Below are positions 8,575 through 17,723 of a DNA stretch of 45,120 nt, piece after piece. The stretch comes from an uncultured Clostridia bacterium (GTDB taxonomy: Bacteria > Bacillota > Clostridia > TANB77 > CAG-508), in contig CAOKHH010000005.1 of assembly GCA_948468225.1 (NCBI GenBank), positions 62,062-107,181 on the forward strand. The letters are read 5' to 3'. The notes beneath the pieces were generated by a model. That model did not search any database, was not told the origin of the DNA, and saw only the letters and a program-made list of their open reading frames with translations. The translations under genes were made by a program, and so were the position numbers. Numbering within the stretch: position 1 is the stretch's first letter; each line of letters begins with the position of its first letter.

Positions 8575-10126
8575 TTATGCTGCTTCATTACCTTCATCTG
8601 GTGTTGGTAGTTCTACAGGCATTTGTGAAGATAATCCGCTTTTTAAATATTCTACAAGTTCTTCTACTTCATCTTCTTCAAGGTCAAGGTCTTTTGCAAT
8701 ACTTTTTAATGTATTAATATTTTTATCTAAGTAATTTACTACATTAGTTGTTATTTTGGTTTGTTCATCACTTGGAATATTTTGAGCATCAATTGAATTA
8801 CTTGATGTTAATTTATCAATTTTTACAGATGCCTCTTTTGCTTCAGCTTCCAAATTTAATGTTATTTTCATTTGATCTAATAATTCAGCATGGAATTTCA
8901 TGTTTACTCTTTCGCTTGAATCTGTTGAATCTGTATCAAGAGTTAATTCCATTTTTACTCCTTGTATATCTGTAGATAATTTTGTTGAATATTTGTTATC
9001 ACCTTTTTTAGTTTCTTCAACATTTAATATAGTCATTTCTGATCCATCTATTTTAACTTTTAATGCTGCGTTTGTTGTATCTCCATCTTTTATAGAGTCA
9101 ATTGTAATTGCATTACTATCTTGTGCAAATTCTAATCTAACTGTTTGATCTTTATCTACATATAAAGTAATTTTATATGTACTATCATCATCACTCTCTG
9201 TATTTTCTAATTCAGATACCATTGAATTTAATAAAGTTTTAACTTGAGATTTTGTTATTTTCATTGATGTTTCTCCAGATATTTTTACAAGTTTATTTAC
9301 TTTATCAACGATTAGGCTTAATATATCATCATCCTCTTTTAAGGCTTCTAATACATTTGTTAAGAATTCCATTGCATCATTTCCAGAAATTTTAACAGTA
9401 TATGCTGTTGTATTTAATTCTTTTCCATTTACTGTTATTTTCTCTTTTTGGCTAGAGAATTTATCTTCTGGTATAGCATCATCTAACGCCTTTTTTACTA
9501 TATCTGTAATTGCTTTTATTTGGTCATCGCTAACATTTAATAAGTCCATAATTTCATTCATATTTTCTTCAGATATTCCTTTTAAGCTATCTAAATCTAA
9601 GCTATCTAAATCTAAACTATCTAAAGTTTCACTGTCTAACATATCTTCCAAATCAATAGTTAAATATTTATCTGTAATATCTTTTACTTTAAATCCAATT
9701 TTTGTTTCATTTACAAGAAGTTCAACTGTTCCAACATCGTTTCCATCATATTTTAAATTCATTGTCATATTTGAATTTAAATTTTTTTGGATCAGATTTT
9801 GATTCATAATTTATTTCCATTTTGTTTACTATGTTTAATATAGCCTCAGTTTCTTCATCAATTAAATCTTCTCCAAGCTCAATGTTCATAGAGATTTTTC
9901 CATTTCCTTCGAATGTGCTATTTTGTTTACTCTTTGCTTTTTCTAACATTTCTGAATAATTAAAGCTTCCTCCTCCTATTGCATATTTTTCCAAATTTTC
10001 AAAAAATGCTTTCTTTGGGTTTTTAGTTTTGAATAAATCTGTTGCAAAGTATAATACTGCAAAAACAATTGCTGCTACTAATAAAACAGATACTACTGCA
10101 ATAATAATTTTTGTTGATTTTTTCAT
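8575..10126 (-). CDS. Membrane-anchored DUF6583-like protein, with a non-CGG frame break
   Basis: The start is MKKSTKIIIAVVSV after GGAGG; a longer upstream frame has no ribosome binding site. One N-terminal membrane anchor (about residues 5-27) is followed by an acidic, beta-rich extracytoplasmic part of about 500 residues. Its function is unknown to me; the layout resembles DUF6583-type proteins of Clostridia. The 0 frame ends at TGA 9746-9748 after DNEFKI, while the rest of the protein continues in the +1 frame (YDGNDVGTVELLVNETKIGF) and opens upstream as far as 9807. There is no CGG here; the overlap holds A-runs at 9751-9754 and 9782-9788 (minus strand). Near 9588-9632 a 15-base unit is tandemly repeated, giving LDLDSLDLDSL. 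Either a real frameshift, a homopolymer error or slippage. Confidence 0.65.
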
Positions 10127-10147
10127 TTTTTTCCTCCTTAAATTTAT

Positions 10148-10205
10148 TTGTGTAAATAATATATGTGGGTCAGTTAAATAGCTGGCCCATATATATTTAC
10201 ACCAC
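10148..10205. terminator. Long imperfect hairpin between ppdK and the DUF gene
   Basis: GTGTAAATA pairs with TATTTACAC, and inside it TATGTGGGTCAG pairs with CTGGCCCATA. It is placed downstream of ppdK on the minus strand and is probably its terminator or a small repeat; there is no strong T-run. Confidence 0.45.
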
Positions 10206-10243
10206 ATATATATATTATTATATATATAACAACTTTTTAAAAG

Positions 10244-12871
10244 TTATGCTCTTGGATTTTTTATTGCTGCTTGTGCTGCTGCAAGTCTTGCGATTGGAAC
10301 TCTAAATGGTGAGCAAGATACATATGTTAATCCTACTTTATGGCAGAATTCAACTGAAGCTGGATCTCCACCGTGTTCTCCACATATTCCAAGTTTTATA
10401 TCTGGTCTTGTTTGTCTTCCAAGTTTTGCTGCCATTTCAACTAATTTTCCAACACCAGTTTGGTCTAATTTAGCAAATGGATCAGATTCGTAAATTTTCT
10501 TATCGTAGTAATCTCCTAAGAATTTACCAGCATCATCACGGCTAAATCCAAATGTCATTTGTGTTAAATCGTTTGTACCAAATGAGAAGAATTCAGCTTC
10601 TTTTGCTATTTCATCTGCAGTTAATGCAGCTCTTGGTATTTCTATCATTGTACCAACATGGTATTGTAAGTTAGCATTATTTTCTGCAATTACAGCGTCT
10701 GCTGTTTTACAAACTACATCTTTTACATATTTTAATTCTTTTATTTCTCCAACTAATGGTATCATTATTTCTGGAACTATATTTAGTCCTTCTTTATTTA
10801 CATTTATTGCAGCTTCTATAACAGCTCTTGTTTGCATTTCTGCAATTTCAGGATATGTTACAGCTAAACGGCATCCACGATGTCCCATCATTGGGTTAAA
10901 TTCGTGTAATCCTTCTACTATATTTTTTAGTTCTTCAAATGTTAATCCCATTTCTTTTGCTAATGCATCTATATCAGCATCTTCGTGTGGAACGAATTCG
11001 TGTAAAGGTGGATCTAAGAATCTGATTGTTACTGGGTAACCTTTCATTTCTCTATATAATCCTTCGAAATCTCCTCTTTGCATTGGTAATATTTTTGCTA
11101 ATGCTTTTGCTCTTTGTTCAGCAGTTTTTGAAACTATCATTTCTCTAATAGCTGCTATTCTATCTGGTGCAAAGAACATATGCTCTGTTCTACATAATCC
11201 TATACCTTCTGCTCCGAAATCATATGCATGTTTTGCATCTGTTGGAGTATCAGCATTTGTTCTAACTTTTAATTGTCTATATTTATCTGCCCATCCCATT
11301 AATGTTGCGAAATTTCCAGAAACTGTTGCGTCAACTGTTTCTACTCTTTCTCCATAAACATTACCTGTTGATCCATCAAGTGATATAAATTCACCTTCTG
11401 TAACTTTTCTTCCATCTGGGAATGTGAAATATCCTTCTTCTTCATTTACAACTATATCTCCACATCCAGCAACACAGCAAGTACCCATACCACGAGCAAC
11501 AACGGCAGCGTGTGATGTCATACCTCCTCTTACTGTTAAAACACCATTACATACAACCATACCTTCGATATCTTCTGGTGATGTTTCAAGTCTTACTAAT
11601 ACTAAATCTTTTTCTCCTGCTTTGTGTAATTCAACAGCTCTATCGGCTGTAAATACAACTTTACCTGTAGCAGCACCTGGAGATGCAGCTAAACCTTTTG
11701 CAACTACTTTTGCAGCTTTTAGTGCAGCAGCATCAAAATTTGGATGTAATAATTGGTCTAATTGTTTTGGCTCAACTCTTAAAACTGCTTCTTTTTCATC
11801 TATCATTCCTTCAGAAACTAAATCTACAGCTATTTTTAATGCTGCATTAGCTGTTCTTTTTCCGTTTCTTGTTTGAAGAATATATAATTTTCCACTTTCA
11901 ATTGTGAACTCTAAGTCTTGCATATCTTTGAAATATTTCTCTAATTTATTTGAATATGTTACGAAATCTTCATATGCTTGTGCATTTGTTTCTTTTAATG
12001 TATCTATTGGTTGTGGTGTTCTTATTCCTGCAACAACGTCTTCACCTTGTGCATTCATTAAGTATTCACCAAATAATTTGTTTTCTCCTGTAGCTGGATT
12101 TCTTGTGAAGGCAACACCTGTACCACAATCTTCTCCCATGTTTCCGAAAACCATTTGTTGTACGTTTACAGCTGTTCCCCAATCTCCTGGTATATCGTTT
12201 AATCTTCTATATGTTATAGCTCTTGGGTTATTCCAGCTTCTAAATACGGCTTTAATAGCTTCATTTAATTGAACTTTTGAATCTTGTGGGAATTCAACAC
12301 CTTTTTGTGCTTTGTATATTCCTTTAAATGTTTCTACTAATTCTTTTAAATCTGCTGCTGTTAATTCTGTATCTAGTTTAACTCCTCTTTTAGCTTTCAT
12401 TTCATCTATAGCATTTTCAAACAATGGCTTTGGTATTTCCATAACAACATCACTGAACATTTGAATAAATCTTCTATAGCTGTCATATGCAAATCTTTCA
12501 TTTTTTGCAGCTATTGTTTGTAATACTTTGTCATTTAATCCTAAATTTAATACTGTATCCATCATACCCGGCATAGAAACTCTAGCTCCTGAACGAACAG
12601 ACACTAATAAAGGATTTGTTTCATCTCCTAATTTTTTTCCTGTGATTTCTTCTAATTTTACTAATGCAGAATTAATTTGTTCTTGAATTTCATCAGAAAT
12701 TTTTTCTCCATCAGTATAGTATTGTGTACAAGCCTCTGTTGTAACTGTGAATCCTTGTGGAATTGGTAATCCTAAACTTGTCATTTCTGCTAGGTTAGCT
12801 CCTTTTCCTCCAAGTAACTCTTTCATTTTTGCATTACCTTCACTAAAAAGGTATACATACTTTTGACTCAT
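10244..12871 (-). CDS. ppdK: Pyruvate, phosphate dikinase
   Basis: Interconverts pyruvate, ATP and phosphate with PEP, AMP and pyrophosphate; in anaerobes it often runs in the glycolytic direction beside pyruvate kinase, which is also encoded here. The 875-residue protein has an N-terminal ATP-grasp domain (LLGGKGANLAEMTSLGLPIP), the phosphohistidine loop GGMTSHAAVVARGMG and the C-terminal PEP-binding barrel with LGICGEHGGDP. The ATG follows AAGGAGG. It has five CGG trinucleotides, all straddling codons, and none in frame. Confidence 0.97.
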   Translation of the reverse strand: MSQKYVYLFSEGNAKMKELLGGKGANLAEMTSLGLPIPQGFTVTTEACTQYYTDGEKISDEIQEQINSALVKLEEITGKKLGDETNPLLVSVRSGARVSMPGMMDTVLNLGLNDKVLQTIAAKNERFAYDSYRRFIQMFSDVVMEIPKPLFENAIDEMKAKRGVKLDTELTAADLKELVETFKGIYKAQKGVEFPQDSKVQLNEAIKAVFRSWNNPRAITYRRLNDIPGDWGTAVNVQQMVFGNMGEDCGTGVAFTRNPATGENKLFGEYLMNAQGEDVVAGIRTPQPIDTLKETNAQAYEDFVTYSNKLEKYFKDMQDLEFTIESGKLYILQTRNGKRTANAALKIAVDLVSEGMIDEKEAVLRVEPKQLDQLLHPNFDAAALKAAKVVAKGLAASPGAATGKVVFTADRAVELHKAGEKDLVLVRLETSPEDIEGMVVCNGVLTVRGGMTSHAAVVARGMGTCCVAGCGDIVVNEEEGYFTFPDGRKVTEGEFISLDGSTGNVYGERVETVDATVSGNFATLMGWADKYRQLKVRTNADTPTDAKHAYDFGAEGIGLCRTEHMFFAPDRIAAIREMIVSKTAEQRAKALAKILPMQRGDFEGLYREMKGYPVTIRFLDPPLHEFVPHEDADIDALAKEMGLTFEELKNIVEGLHEFNPMMGHRGCRLAVTYPEIAEMQTRAVIEAAINVNKEGLNIVPEIMIPLVGEIKELKYVKDVVCKTADAVIAENNANLQYHVGTMIEIPRAALTADEIAKEAEFFSFGTNDLTQMTFGFSRDDAGKFLGDYYDKKIYESDPFAKLDQTGVGKLVEMAAKLGRQTRPDIKLGICGEHGGDPASVEFCHKVGLTYVSCSPFRVPIARLAAAQAAIKNPRA

Positions 12872-13008
12872 AAAAAAACCTCCTTAAGATTTATATATTT
12901 TATTTGAAAACTTTTTTCAAAATGCTTTATCATTATATCATAAATTAAAAAAAAGCAAATAGTTTACAGCAATTTTTTTATTTTTTTTAATATTTTTTTC
13001 AAATTCTA

Positions 13009-13037
13009 TTGATATTTTGTTTTTTACATTGTATACT
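13009..13037 (+). promoter_or_regulatory. Promoter of tRNA-Trp
   Basis: TTGATA, 17-bp spacer, TATACT, 35 bases before the tRNA. It may also drive the M23 gene downstream. Confidence 0.65.
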
Positions 13038-13072
13038 ATGTTAGTATTTTAAATCATATATTATTTATACAT

Positions 13073-13147
13073 AGGGGTATAGTGTCAATGGTAGCACATC
13101 GGTCTCCAAAACCGCCTGTGAGGGTTCGAATCCTTCTACCCCTGCCA
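13073..13147 (+). tRNA. tRNA-Trp (anticodon CCA)
   Basis: A 75-base cloverleaf. The acceptor AGGGGTA pairs with TACCCCT, the anticodon arm is CGGTCTCCAAAACCG with CCA in the loop, the T arm contains GGTTCGAATCC, the discriminator is G and the 3' CCA is encoded. A CCA anticodon reads UGG only, as expected when UGA is a stop. Confidence 0.97.
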
Positions 13148-13204
13148 AATTTATTTCTTTTATTTTATATTCTAATTTGTTTTATTTCAAAGGATGTGTT
13201 TTAA

Positions 13205-13810
13205 TTGTTTAATCGAATTCCATCTATTTATTCTTATTTTATTATATTTTTTATAATTTGTATTTTAATTGTATTTCTCATGTTTTATCCGAATTCAAAT
13301 ACTCTATCTTATTCTAATAATACAAATGGTGAATTCTGTTGGCCTTTACCCAGCGGTTGTAATAATATAACTTATTACTTTGGATCAAGGCAAAAACCAA
13401 CACTTGGTGCATCAAGTTACCATTCAGGATTAGATATTGCAGCAAATGAGCGGTACGCCAATATTTGCAACCCTCTCTGGAATTGTAACTTATGTACGGA
13501 TTTAATGGTTCTGGCGGGTATACAGTAATTGTTGAAGGAAATAATGGATTTTCTTTTATGTATTGCCATATTTCTCCTACATTTTTAGTATATGTTGGTC
13601 AAACTGTATCTGCTCGGAGAAATGGTTGCTACAGTCGGCCCTAAGAATGTATATGGTGTTTATAAAAATCCCTATAAAGATTCTTTAGGTAATCCAACAA
13701 ATGGTGCAACAACAGGTCCTCACTTGCATTTCACATTAAAAAAAGACGGCAAAGCCGTCAATCCATTAAATTATGTTAGTTACATATCTTCGTTATCATC
13801 ATCTTCATAG
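13205..13810 (+). CDS. M23 peptidase with three +1 shifts at CGG
   Basis: A membrane-anchored LytM-type peptidase. The start is probably the TTG at 13205 after AAAGGATG; residues 10-28 form a membrane segment. Three in-frame CGG codons break the frame. Skipping the C each time gives HSGLDIAANE-GTPIFATLSGIVTYV, then GFNGSGGYTVIVEGNNGFSF, then QTVSA-GEMVATVGPKNVYG, and ends GPHLHFTLKKDGKAVNPLNY. This is a complete M23 domain with the H..D and HLH zinc ligands. Three shifts return to the starting frame, giving 200 residues. Its last 31 bases overlap the convergent gene on the other strand. Without the shifts no part of the catalytic domain could be made. Confidence 0.88.
13451..13453 (+). other. 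In-frame CGG, first +1 shift site in M23 gene
   Basis: Codons AAT GAG CGG TAC GCC. Skipping the C gives GAG GGT ACG CCA (E-G-T-P), the conserved turn after the HSGLDIA zinc-ligand motif. Confidence 0.88.
13497..13499 (+). other. In-frame CGG, second +1 shift site in M23 gene
   Basis: In the frame set by the first shift: TAT GTA CGG ATT TAA. Skipping the C gives GTA GGA TTT AAT GGT (V-G-F-N-G) and avoids the TAA two codons on. Confidence 0.88.
13615..13617 (+). other. In-frame CGG, third +1 shift site in M23 gene
   Basis: In the frame set by the second shift: TCT GCT CGG AGA AAT. Skipping the C gives GCT GGA GAA ATG GTT (A-G-E-M-V). Confidence 0.88.
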
Positions 13811-14259
13811 TCATCATCACATTCATCACAATCGCAATCATCACAGTCTTCGCAGTCACAGTCATCATCGTAATCTCCGTGGCAACAAGAACAATCATGT
13901 TCTTCGTTCCAATCTAATTCTATTGTATTATTACATTCTGGACATACTATTTCATTTTTTAATTCATCATAGTCTACTAAAAAATCATGATTACAATATG
14001 GGCAAGATATTTCGAAATCTCCCTCTTCTTCATATATATCTTTTTCTATTGTAGACAATCTTCTATCTAGTTCTGCTTGGTTTTGTATTAGCTTTTCTAC
14101 TCTCTTTTCTGCAGTTTCTTGAATACTTTCAATTTCTTCTAAAAATGATTCTAATAAACTAAATACTTGTTGTTTTGCAAATTCTAAATTGTTAGAATCT
14201 TGTATATTGTCTTCCAATTCCTTCATAATTTGCTTACATTTATTTGTTATATCTGACAT
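13780..14259 (-). CDS. Zinc-ribbon protein with Cys/Asp-rich tail (CD1247-like)
   Basis: A 159-residue soluble protein. Residues 1-85 are helical and probably coiled-coil (EEIESIQETAEKRVEKLIQN). A zinc ribbon follows, with CPYC and CPEC separated by about 20 residues. The last 40 residues are almost only Asp, Glu and Cys, with repeated C-x-C and D-C-D units that could bind metal. Proteins with this N-terminal region follow efp in other Clostridia; the function is not known. The start follows GGGAGG. The gene comes directly after efp and ends 31 bases inside the convergent M23 gene. Confidence 0.7.
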   Translation of the reverse strand: MSDITNKCKQIMKELEDNIQDSNNLEFAKQQVFSLLESFLEEIESIQETAEKRVEKLIQNQAELDRRLSTIEKDIYEEEGDFEISCPYCNHDFLVDYDELKNEIVCPECNNTIELDWNEEHDCSCCHGDYDDDCDCEDCDDCDCDECDDDYEDDDNEDM

Positions 14260-14289
14260 TTTGCGCCTCCCTGTTTATATAAAATTTAC

Positions 14290-14312
14290 GGACGAGCAAT
14301 GCTCGCCCCTAC
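14290..14312 (-). repeat. REP-like palindrome with GTAG foot
   Basis: The plus strand reads GGACGAGCAATGCTCGCCCC then TAC; CGAGCA pairs with TGCTCG. It lies between efp and the zinc-ribbon gene. Confidence 0.7.
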
Positions 14313-14376
14313 AAATAATTATTCACTATTCACTCTTAACTATTCACTGGGTATCCGCTACGTAGCTAATCTCCCC

Positions 14377-14943
14377 TTATATTCTTTCCATGTATTCCCC
14401 AGTACGTGTATCAATTCTAATAACATCACCTGTGTTAACAAATAATGGAACATTGATTGAATAACCAGTTTCTAGTTCTGCAGGTTTAGTTGCTCCTGTT
14501 GATGTATTCCCACTAAATCCTGGTTCTGTATATTTAACTTCTAATTCTACAAATATTGGTGGTTCGATTGCAAATACATTTCCTTTAAAAGACAATATTT
14601 TTACATTCATATTTTCTTTTAAGTATTTTAATGTATCTCCCAAATCTGCCTTATTAAGTGGAGTTTGTTCATATGTTTCATTATCCATAAAATAATATAA
14701 ATCTCCATCTGCATATAAATATTGCATTTCTTTCTTTTCTATTTCTGCACCTTGTAATTTTTCTGATGGGTTAAATGTTCTTTCTAATACTGAACCATTT
14801 ATTACATTTTTTAACTTTGTTCTAACAAAAGCTGCTCCTTTACCTGGTTTTACATGTTGAAATTCAACAACTTTATATACTGAACCATCTAACTCAAATG
14901 TTGTTCCGTTTCTAACATCTCCTGCCATATATACTTCTGCCAT
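14377..14943 (-). CDS. efp: Translation elongation factor P
   Basis: EF-P rescues ribosomes stalled on proline runs. The 188-residue protein has the full three-domain layout: a KOW-like N-terminal domain with the modification loop [15 protein letters not shown] (Lys at the tip), and C-terminal OB domains ending [20 protein letters not shown]. The start follows TGGAGG. The next gene upstream is the aminopeptidase P, a usual clostridial neighbour. Confidence 0.96.
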   Translation of the reverse strand: MAEVYMAGDVRNGTTFELDGSVYKVVEFQHVKPGKGAAFVRTKLKNVINGSVLERTFNPSEKLQGAEIEKKEMQYLYADGDLYYFMDNETYEQTPLNKADLGDTLKYLKENMNVKILSFKGNVFAIEPPIFVELEVKYTEPGFSGNTSTGATKPAELETGYSINVPLFVNTGDVIRIDTRTGEYMERI

Positions 14944-15066
14944 AAAAATTCCTCCATTTATTTAAATTATTTGGGTACTATTCTGCACCCCATACATTAT
15001 CTGTTATATTTTACTATACATTACCATAAATTGCAAGTGTTTTATGTGATTATTATGAATAAAGTT

Positions 15067-15109
15067 GGGCACAGTGATATATGCGGATTGACGTTAGTCT
15101 GTTCCCTAC
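15067..15109. repeat. Longer REP variant
   Basis: GGGCACAGTG, then ACGTTAGTCTGTTCCCTAC after a short gap. It shares its pattern (GGG-ACAGTG, ACGTT-GTCT-TTCCCTAC) with 23719-23758 and the CCCTAC foot with the shorter palindromes. Confidence 0.5.
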
Positions 15110-15116
15110 ATGTATT

Positions 15117-16184
15117 CTAAATTATAATATAATTCTTATCAGATTTGGTTAGTGGTTCTCCTCCTTTTTTTCCTACTAAAACTGTATCTTCTATTCTAAC
15201 TCCAAATTCGCCTGGTATATATATTCCTGGTTCATCTGTTACAATCATATTTTCTTTTAATATATGCTCTTTTCTAGTATTTATAAAAGGTAATTCGTGT
15301 ATTTCTAATCCTGTTCCATGTCCCAATCCGTGTACTAAATCAAATTTATTTATTTTGAAATCGTTTACAACCATTTGAGTTATTATTTTTGAATTTTTTC
15401 CTTCTGCATATTCTTTTAATGTTAACTCTTGGTTTTTTAACACTAAATCATATACTTTTTTATATTCTTCTTTTACATAGTCTACAAATATTGTTCTTGT
15501 CATATCTGAACAATAACCTTTATAAATACACCCAAAATCTATAGTTATAATATCTCCTGGTTCTATTTTCCTATTCGTTGGTACTGCATGTGGCATTGAT
15601 GAATTTTTCCCTGATGCTACTATTGGTTCAAAAGATATATCATCTGCCCCATTTTCTTTAAAATATCTTTCTATTTCTAAAGCAATTTGTTTTTCTGTTA
15701 ATCCTTTTTTTATAAATTTTAATAAATGATTAAAACACTCATCTGTTATTTGACATGCCTTTTTAGTAAGTTCTATTTCTTCCTCAGTTTTAACAATTCT
15801 TTGTTTCTCTATTAACTTTTCTGTTTCTACTAAATTATTTACTTTATATGTATGCATTATTCTTTTATATTCACTGTATGTTACATAGTCTTCCTCAAAC
15901 CCTACATTTTCACAAAACATAAAGAAATTTTCATATTCTTCTTTTGATATATTTCTAACATCTGTTACAATTATTTCATCAGCAATTGTTATTACATTAT
16001 TTACAGCTTCTATATATCTACTATCTGTTATATATATTACTTCCCTTTTTGTAATTAGCAGTGTTCCTTCAGAACTTTTGTCAATCCCTATTAAATAACT
16101 TATGTTAATTGGGTTTGATACAATCATTCCTTCTAGATTTAGTGATTTTAGTTGTTCTCTTAAAAATCTAATTTTAGAATTCAA
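15117..16184 (-). CDS. pepP: Xaa-Pro aminopeptidase / M24 family peptidase
   Basis: Removes N-terminal residues ahead of proline. The N-terminal creatinase-like domain (about residues 1-130) is followed by the pita-bread domain with metal ligands in IDFGCIYKGYCSDMTRT, LGHGTGLEIHELP, VTDEPGIYIPG and VRIEDTVLV. I choose the TTG at 16182-16184 (N-S-K-I-R-F-L), preceded at 6 bases by GGAGGGG. A longer in-frame extension to 16286 lies within a repeated element and has no binding site. Length is 355. It is followed by efp. Confidence 0.92.
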   Translation of the reverse strand: MNSKIRFLREQLKSLNLEGMIVSNPINISYLIGIDKSSEGTLLITKREVIYITDSRYIEAVNNVITIADEIIVTDVRNISKEEYENFFMFCENVGFEEDYVTYSEYKRIMHTYKVNNLVETEKLIEKQRIVKTEEEIELTKKACQITDECFNHLLKFIKKGLTEKQIALEIERYFKENGADDISFEPIVASGKNSSMPHAVPTNRKIEPGDIITIDFGCIYKGYCSDMTRTIFVDYVKEEYKKVYDLVLKNQELTLKEYAEGKNSKIITQMVVNDFKINKFDLVHGLGHGTGLEIHELPFINTRKEHILKENMIVTDEPGIYIPGEFGVRIEDTVLVGKKGGEPLTKSDKNYIII

Positions 16185-16211
16185 AAAATCCCCTCCTTCA
16201 TTTTTCGTTTT

Positions 16212-16353
16212 ATAGCAATTAACAATAATATTTTTATGCGTTCGACCCTGAGTCGTTATGTCTTGTATCCAAGCAGAGTGTGTCACGAAAGTTAGTTAAG
16301 CCGTATCTTAAACGCCTTGGAGAACAAATAAAAATATTATTGTTAATTGCTAT
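16212..16353. repeat. Fold-back element with 26-bp perfect terminal inverted repeats
   Basis: The ends 16212-16237 and 16328-16353 are perfect inverted repeats of 26 bp (ATAGCAATTAACAATAATAT...). The 90-bp core differs from that of the element at 5768-5937. It can form CGAC/GTCG and CCAAG/CTTGG stems, and GCGTT pairs with AACGC next to the outer arms. The right arm contains the TAG stop of the prepilin peptidase. It lies between that gene and pepP, both on the minus strand. Confidence 0.65.
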
Positions 16354-17091
16354 TTATATCTTCCTAAAGTAAATATTGTTAATAATACTGATATAATTGT
16401 TTTTTCTGGAATTATAATACATATAAAAGCTGAAATTACCATAAACGGTCCAAAAGATATATATTCATTTTTATTTTTCTTTTTTGATTTCATAACAATT
16501 AAACTTATAATACCCGCAACAACAAATGAAATTATAGATACTGATATAGTTAGAGCCACTCCAAAATATAGTCCTAATACTGCTAATAATTTAACATCTC
16601 CGAAGACCCATTGCTTCTTTCCCTGCAATTATTCTTCCCAAAATTGCTATAATCCCAAAAATCATAGCGCCAACAATTAAACCTAACAAATAATTTCTTG
16701 CAACAAATAAATTATTTGCTCCATAAATGAAAGTAAATATAATTCCGCATTCGAATAATGTAAATGTTAATCTATTAGGAATTATTTTTTCTTTGAAATC
16801 AATTATCATTATTGATATTAGTATAGGAATTAGTATCATATATTTTATAAGATCTAAGTTTTCTAGTAATTTTTCTTTTATTCCAAATCTATATAAAACT
16901 GTCAAATATAAAGAAACTGTTAAAATTATTGTAAATTTATTTATTTTTAGCTTACTTTTTATAATATCTTTTGAAAATATTTTTTTGTTTTCTACAATTC
17001 TTATATTCATCCAATCTATAAATTGTCCGACAATTGCTCCGATAATTAAAAATATACCATAAGTTAAAATATGTACATCTCCTATATACAT
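16350..17091 (-). CDS. A24 family prepilin peptidase, split by a +1 shift at CGG
   Basis: A membrane aspartyl protease that processes type IV prepilin-like leader peptides. There are six to eight membrane segments. The first catalytic Asp is in IIDFKEKIIPNRLT. The second is in the G-x-G-D motif. The 0 frame reads AGKEAMGL and then CGG; skipping the C gives G-D-V-K-L-L-A-V-L-G-L-Y-F-G, so the shift itself creates the GxGD active site. The joined length is 246. The Cys-rich methylase domain of classical PilD is absent, as in many Gram-positive versions. It overlaps the end of yqeG by 10 bases, which suggests translational coupling. Confidence 0.87.
16600..16602 (-). other. In-frame CGG, +1 shift site in prepilin peptidase
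   Basis: Codons GGT CTT CGG AGA TGT TAA. Skipping the C gives GGT CTT GGA GAT GTT (G-L-G-D-V), the catalytic GxGD motif; the 0 frame stops at once. Confidence 0.9.
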
Positions 17092-17589
17092 CTAGTTTCT
17101 CTCCTTTTTAGATAAGATTTTATTACCATTTTTTCAAGTGGTCTTTTTATTCTTGTTATTAGTATATCTCTTTTATCTATTGGTTTAGTTAATATTGAGC
17201 ACATCTTGCATCTATTTGCCCCCACTACATCTGTAAATATTTGGTCCCCTACAACACCAATATTTTCTTCAGATAATTGTAGCAACTCTTTTGCTCTCAT
17301 AAATCCGCTTTTTAAAAGGTTTATGAGCAAAATATAGATATGGTAAATCTAATTTTTTTGCCACTTTTTCTACCTTTTCTAATTTGTTTGTATTAGATAA
17401 TATACACATTTTTATGCCATTTGCTTTATTTTCATCACACCACTCTTTTGTGCCTTCTAATATATTCTTATCATAATCTATTAAAGTATTATCTATATCT
17501 AATATCAATCCTTTTATATTATTTTCTTTTAAAAAGTCTTTTGTTATTTCTAAAATATTATTTAAATATTTCTTTGGATAAAAAATCAT
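17082..17589 (-). CDS. yqeG: YqeG family HAD phosphatase, split by a +1 shift at CGG
   Basis: A HAD-superfamily type IIIA phosphatase. Motif I is GLILDIDNTLIDYD and motif II is CILSNTNK. The 0 frame reaches LYFAHKPFKK and then CGG. Skipping the C gives G-F-M-R-A-K-E-L-L, followed by the magnesium-binding motif GVVGDQIFTDVVGANR. The joined protein is 168 residues, the usual YqeG length. The start follows AAAGGAG. It is first in a minus-strand group with the prepilin peptidase, pepP and efp. Confidence 0.9.
17305..17307 (-). other. In-frame CGG, +1 shift site in yqeG
   Basis: Codons AAA AAG CGG ATT TAT. Skipping the C gives AAG GGA TTT ATG AGA (K-G-F-M-R), as in other YqeG proteins. Confidence 0.88.
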
Positions 17590-17644
17590 AGTTAGTCTCC
17601 TTTTCCATTATATTATCAATATCTTAAATGTTTGTCAATTTTAT

Positions 17645-17673
17645 TTGCAAAAAATTATTTCTTAATATATAAT
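17645..17673 (+). promoter_or_regulatory. Promoter of the MFS gene
   Basis: TTGCAA, 17-bp spacer, TATAAT, 50 bases before the start. Confidence 0.65.
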
Positions 17674-17723
17674 TCATTTATCAGATATTTTGTCAAAATT
17701 TCACAAAAGATATGGGGGTTTTT

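Noticed and set aside
13773..14054. His-rich frame opposite the Cys/Asp-rich gene
   Set aside because: It is the antisense shadow of the Asp codons (GAT/GAC give ATC/GTC and CAT-rich frames).
16185..16286. Longer N-terminus of the aminopeptidase P
   Set aside because: The extension lies in the fold-back element, has no ribosome binding site, and the TTG at 16184 has a perfect one.
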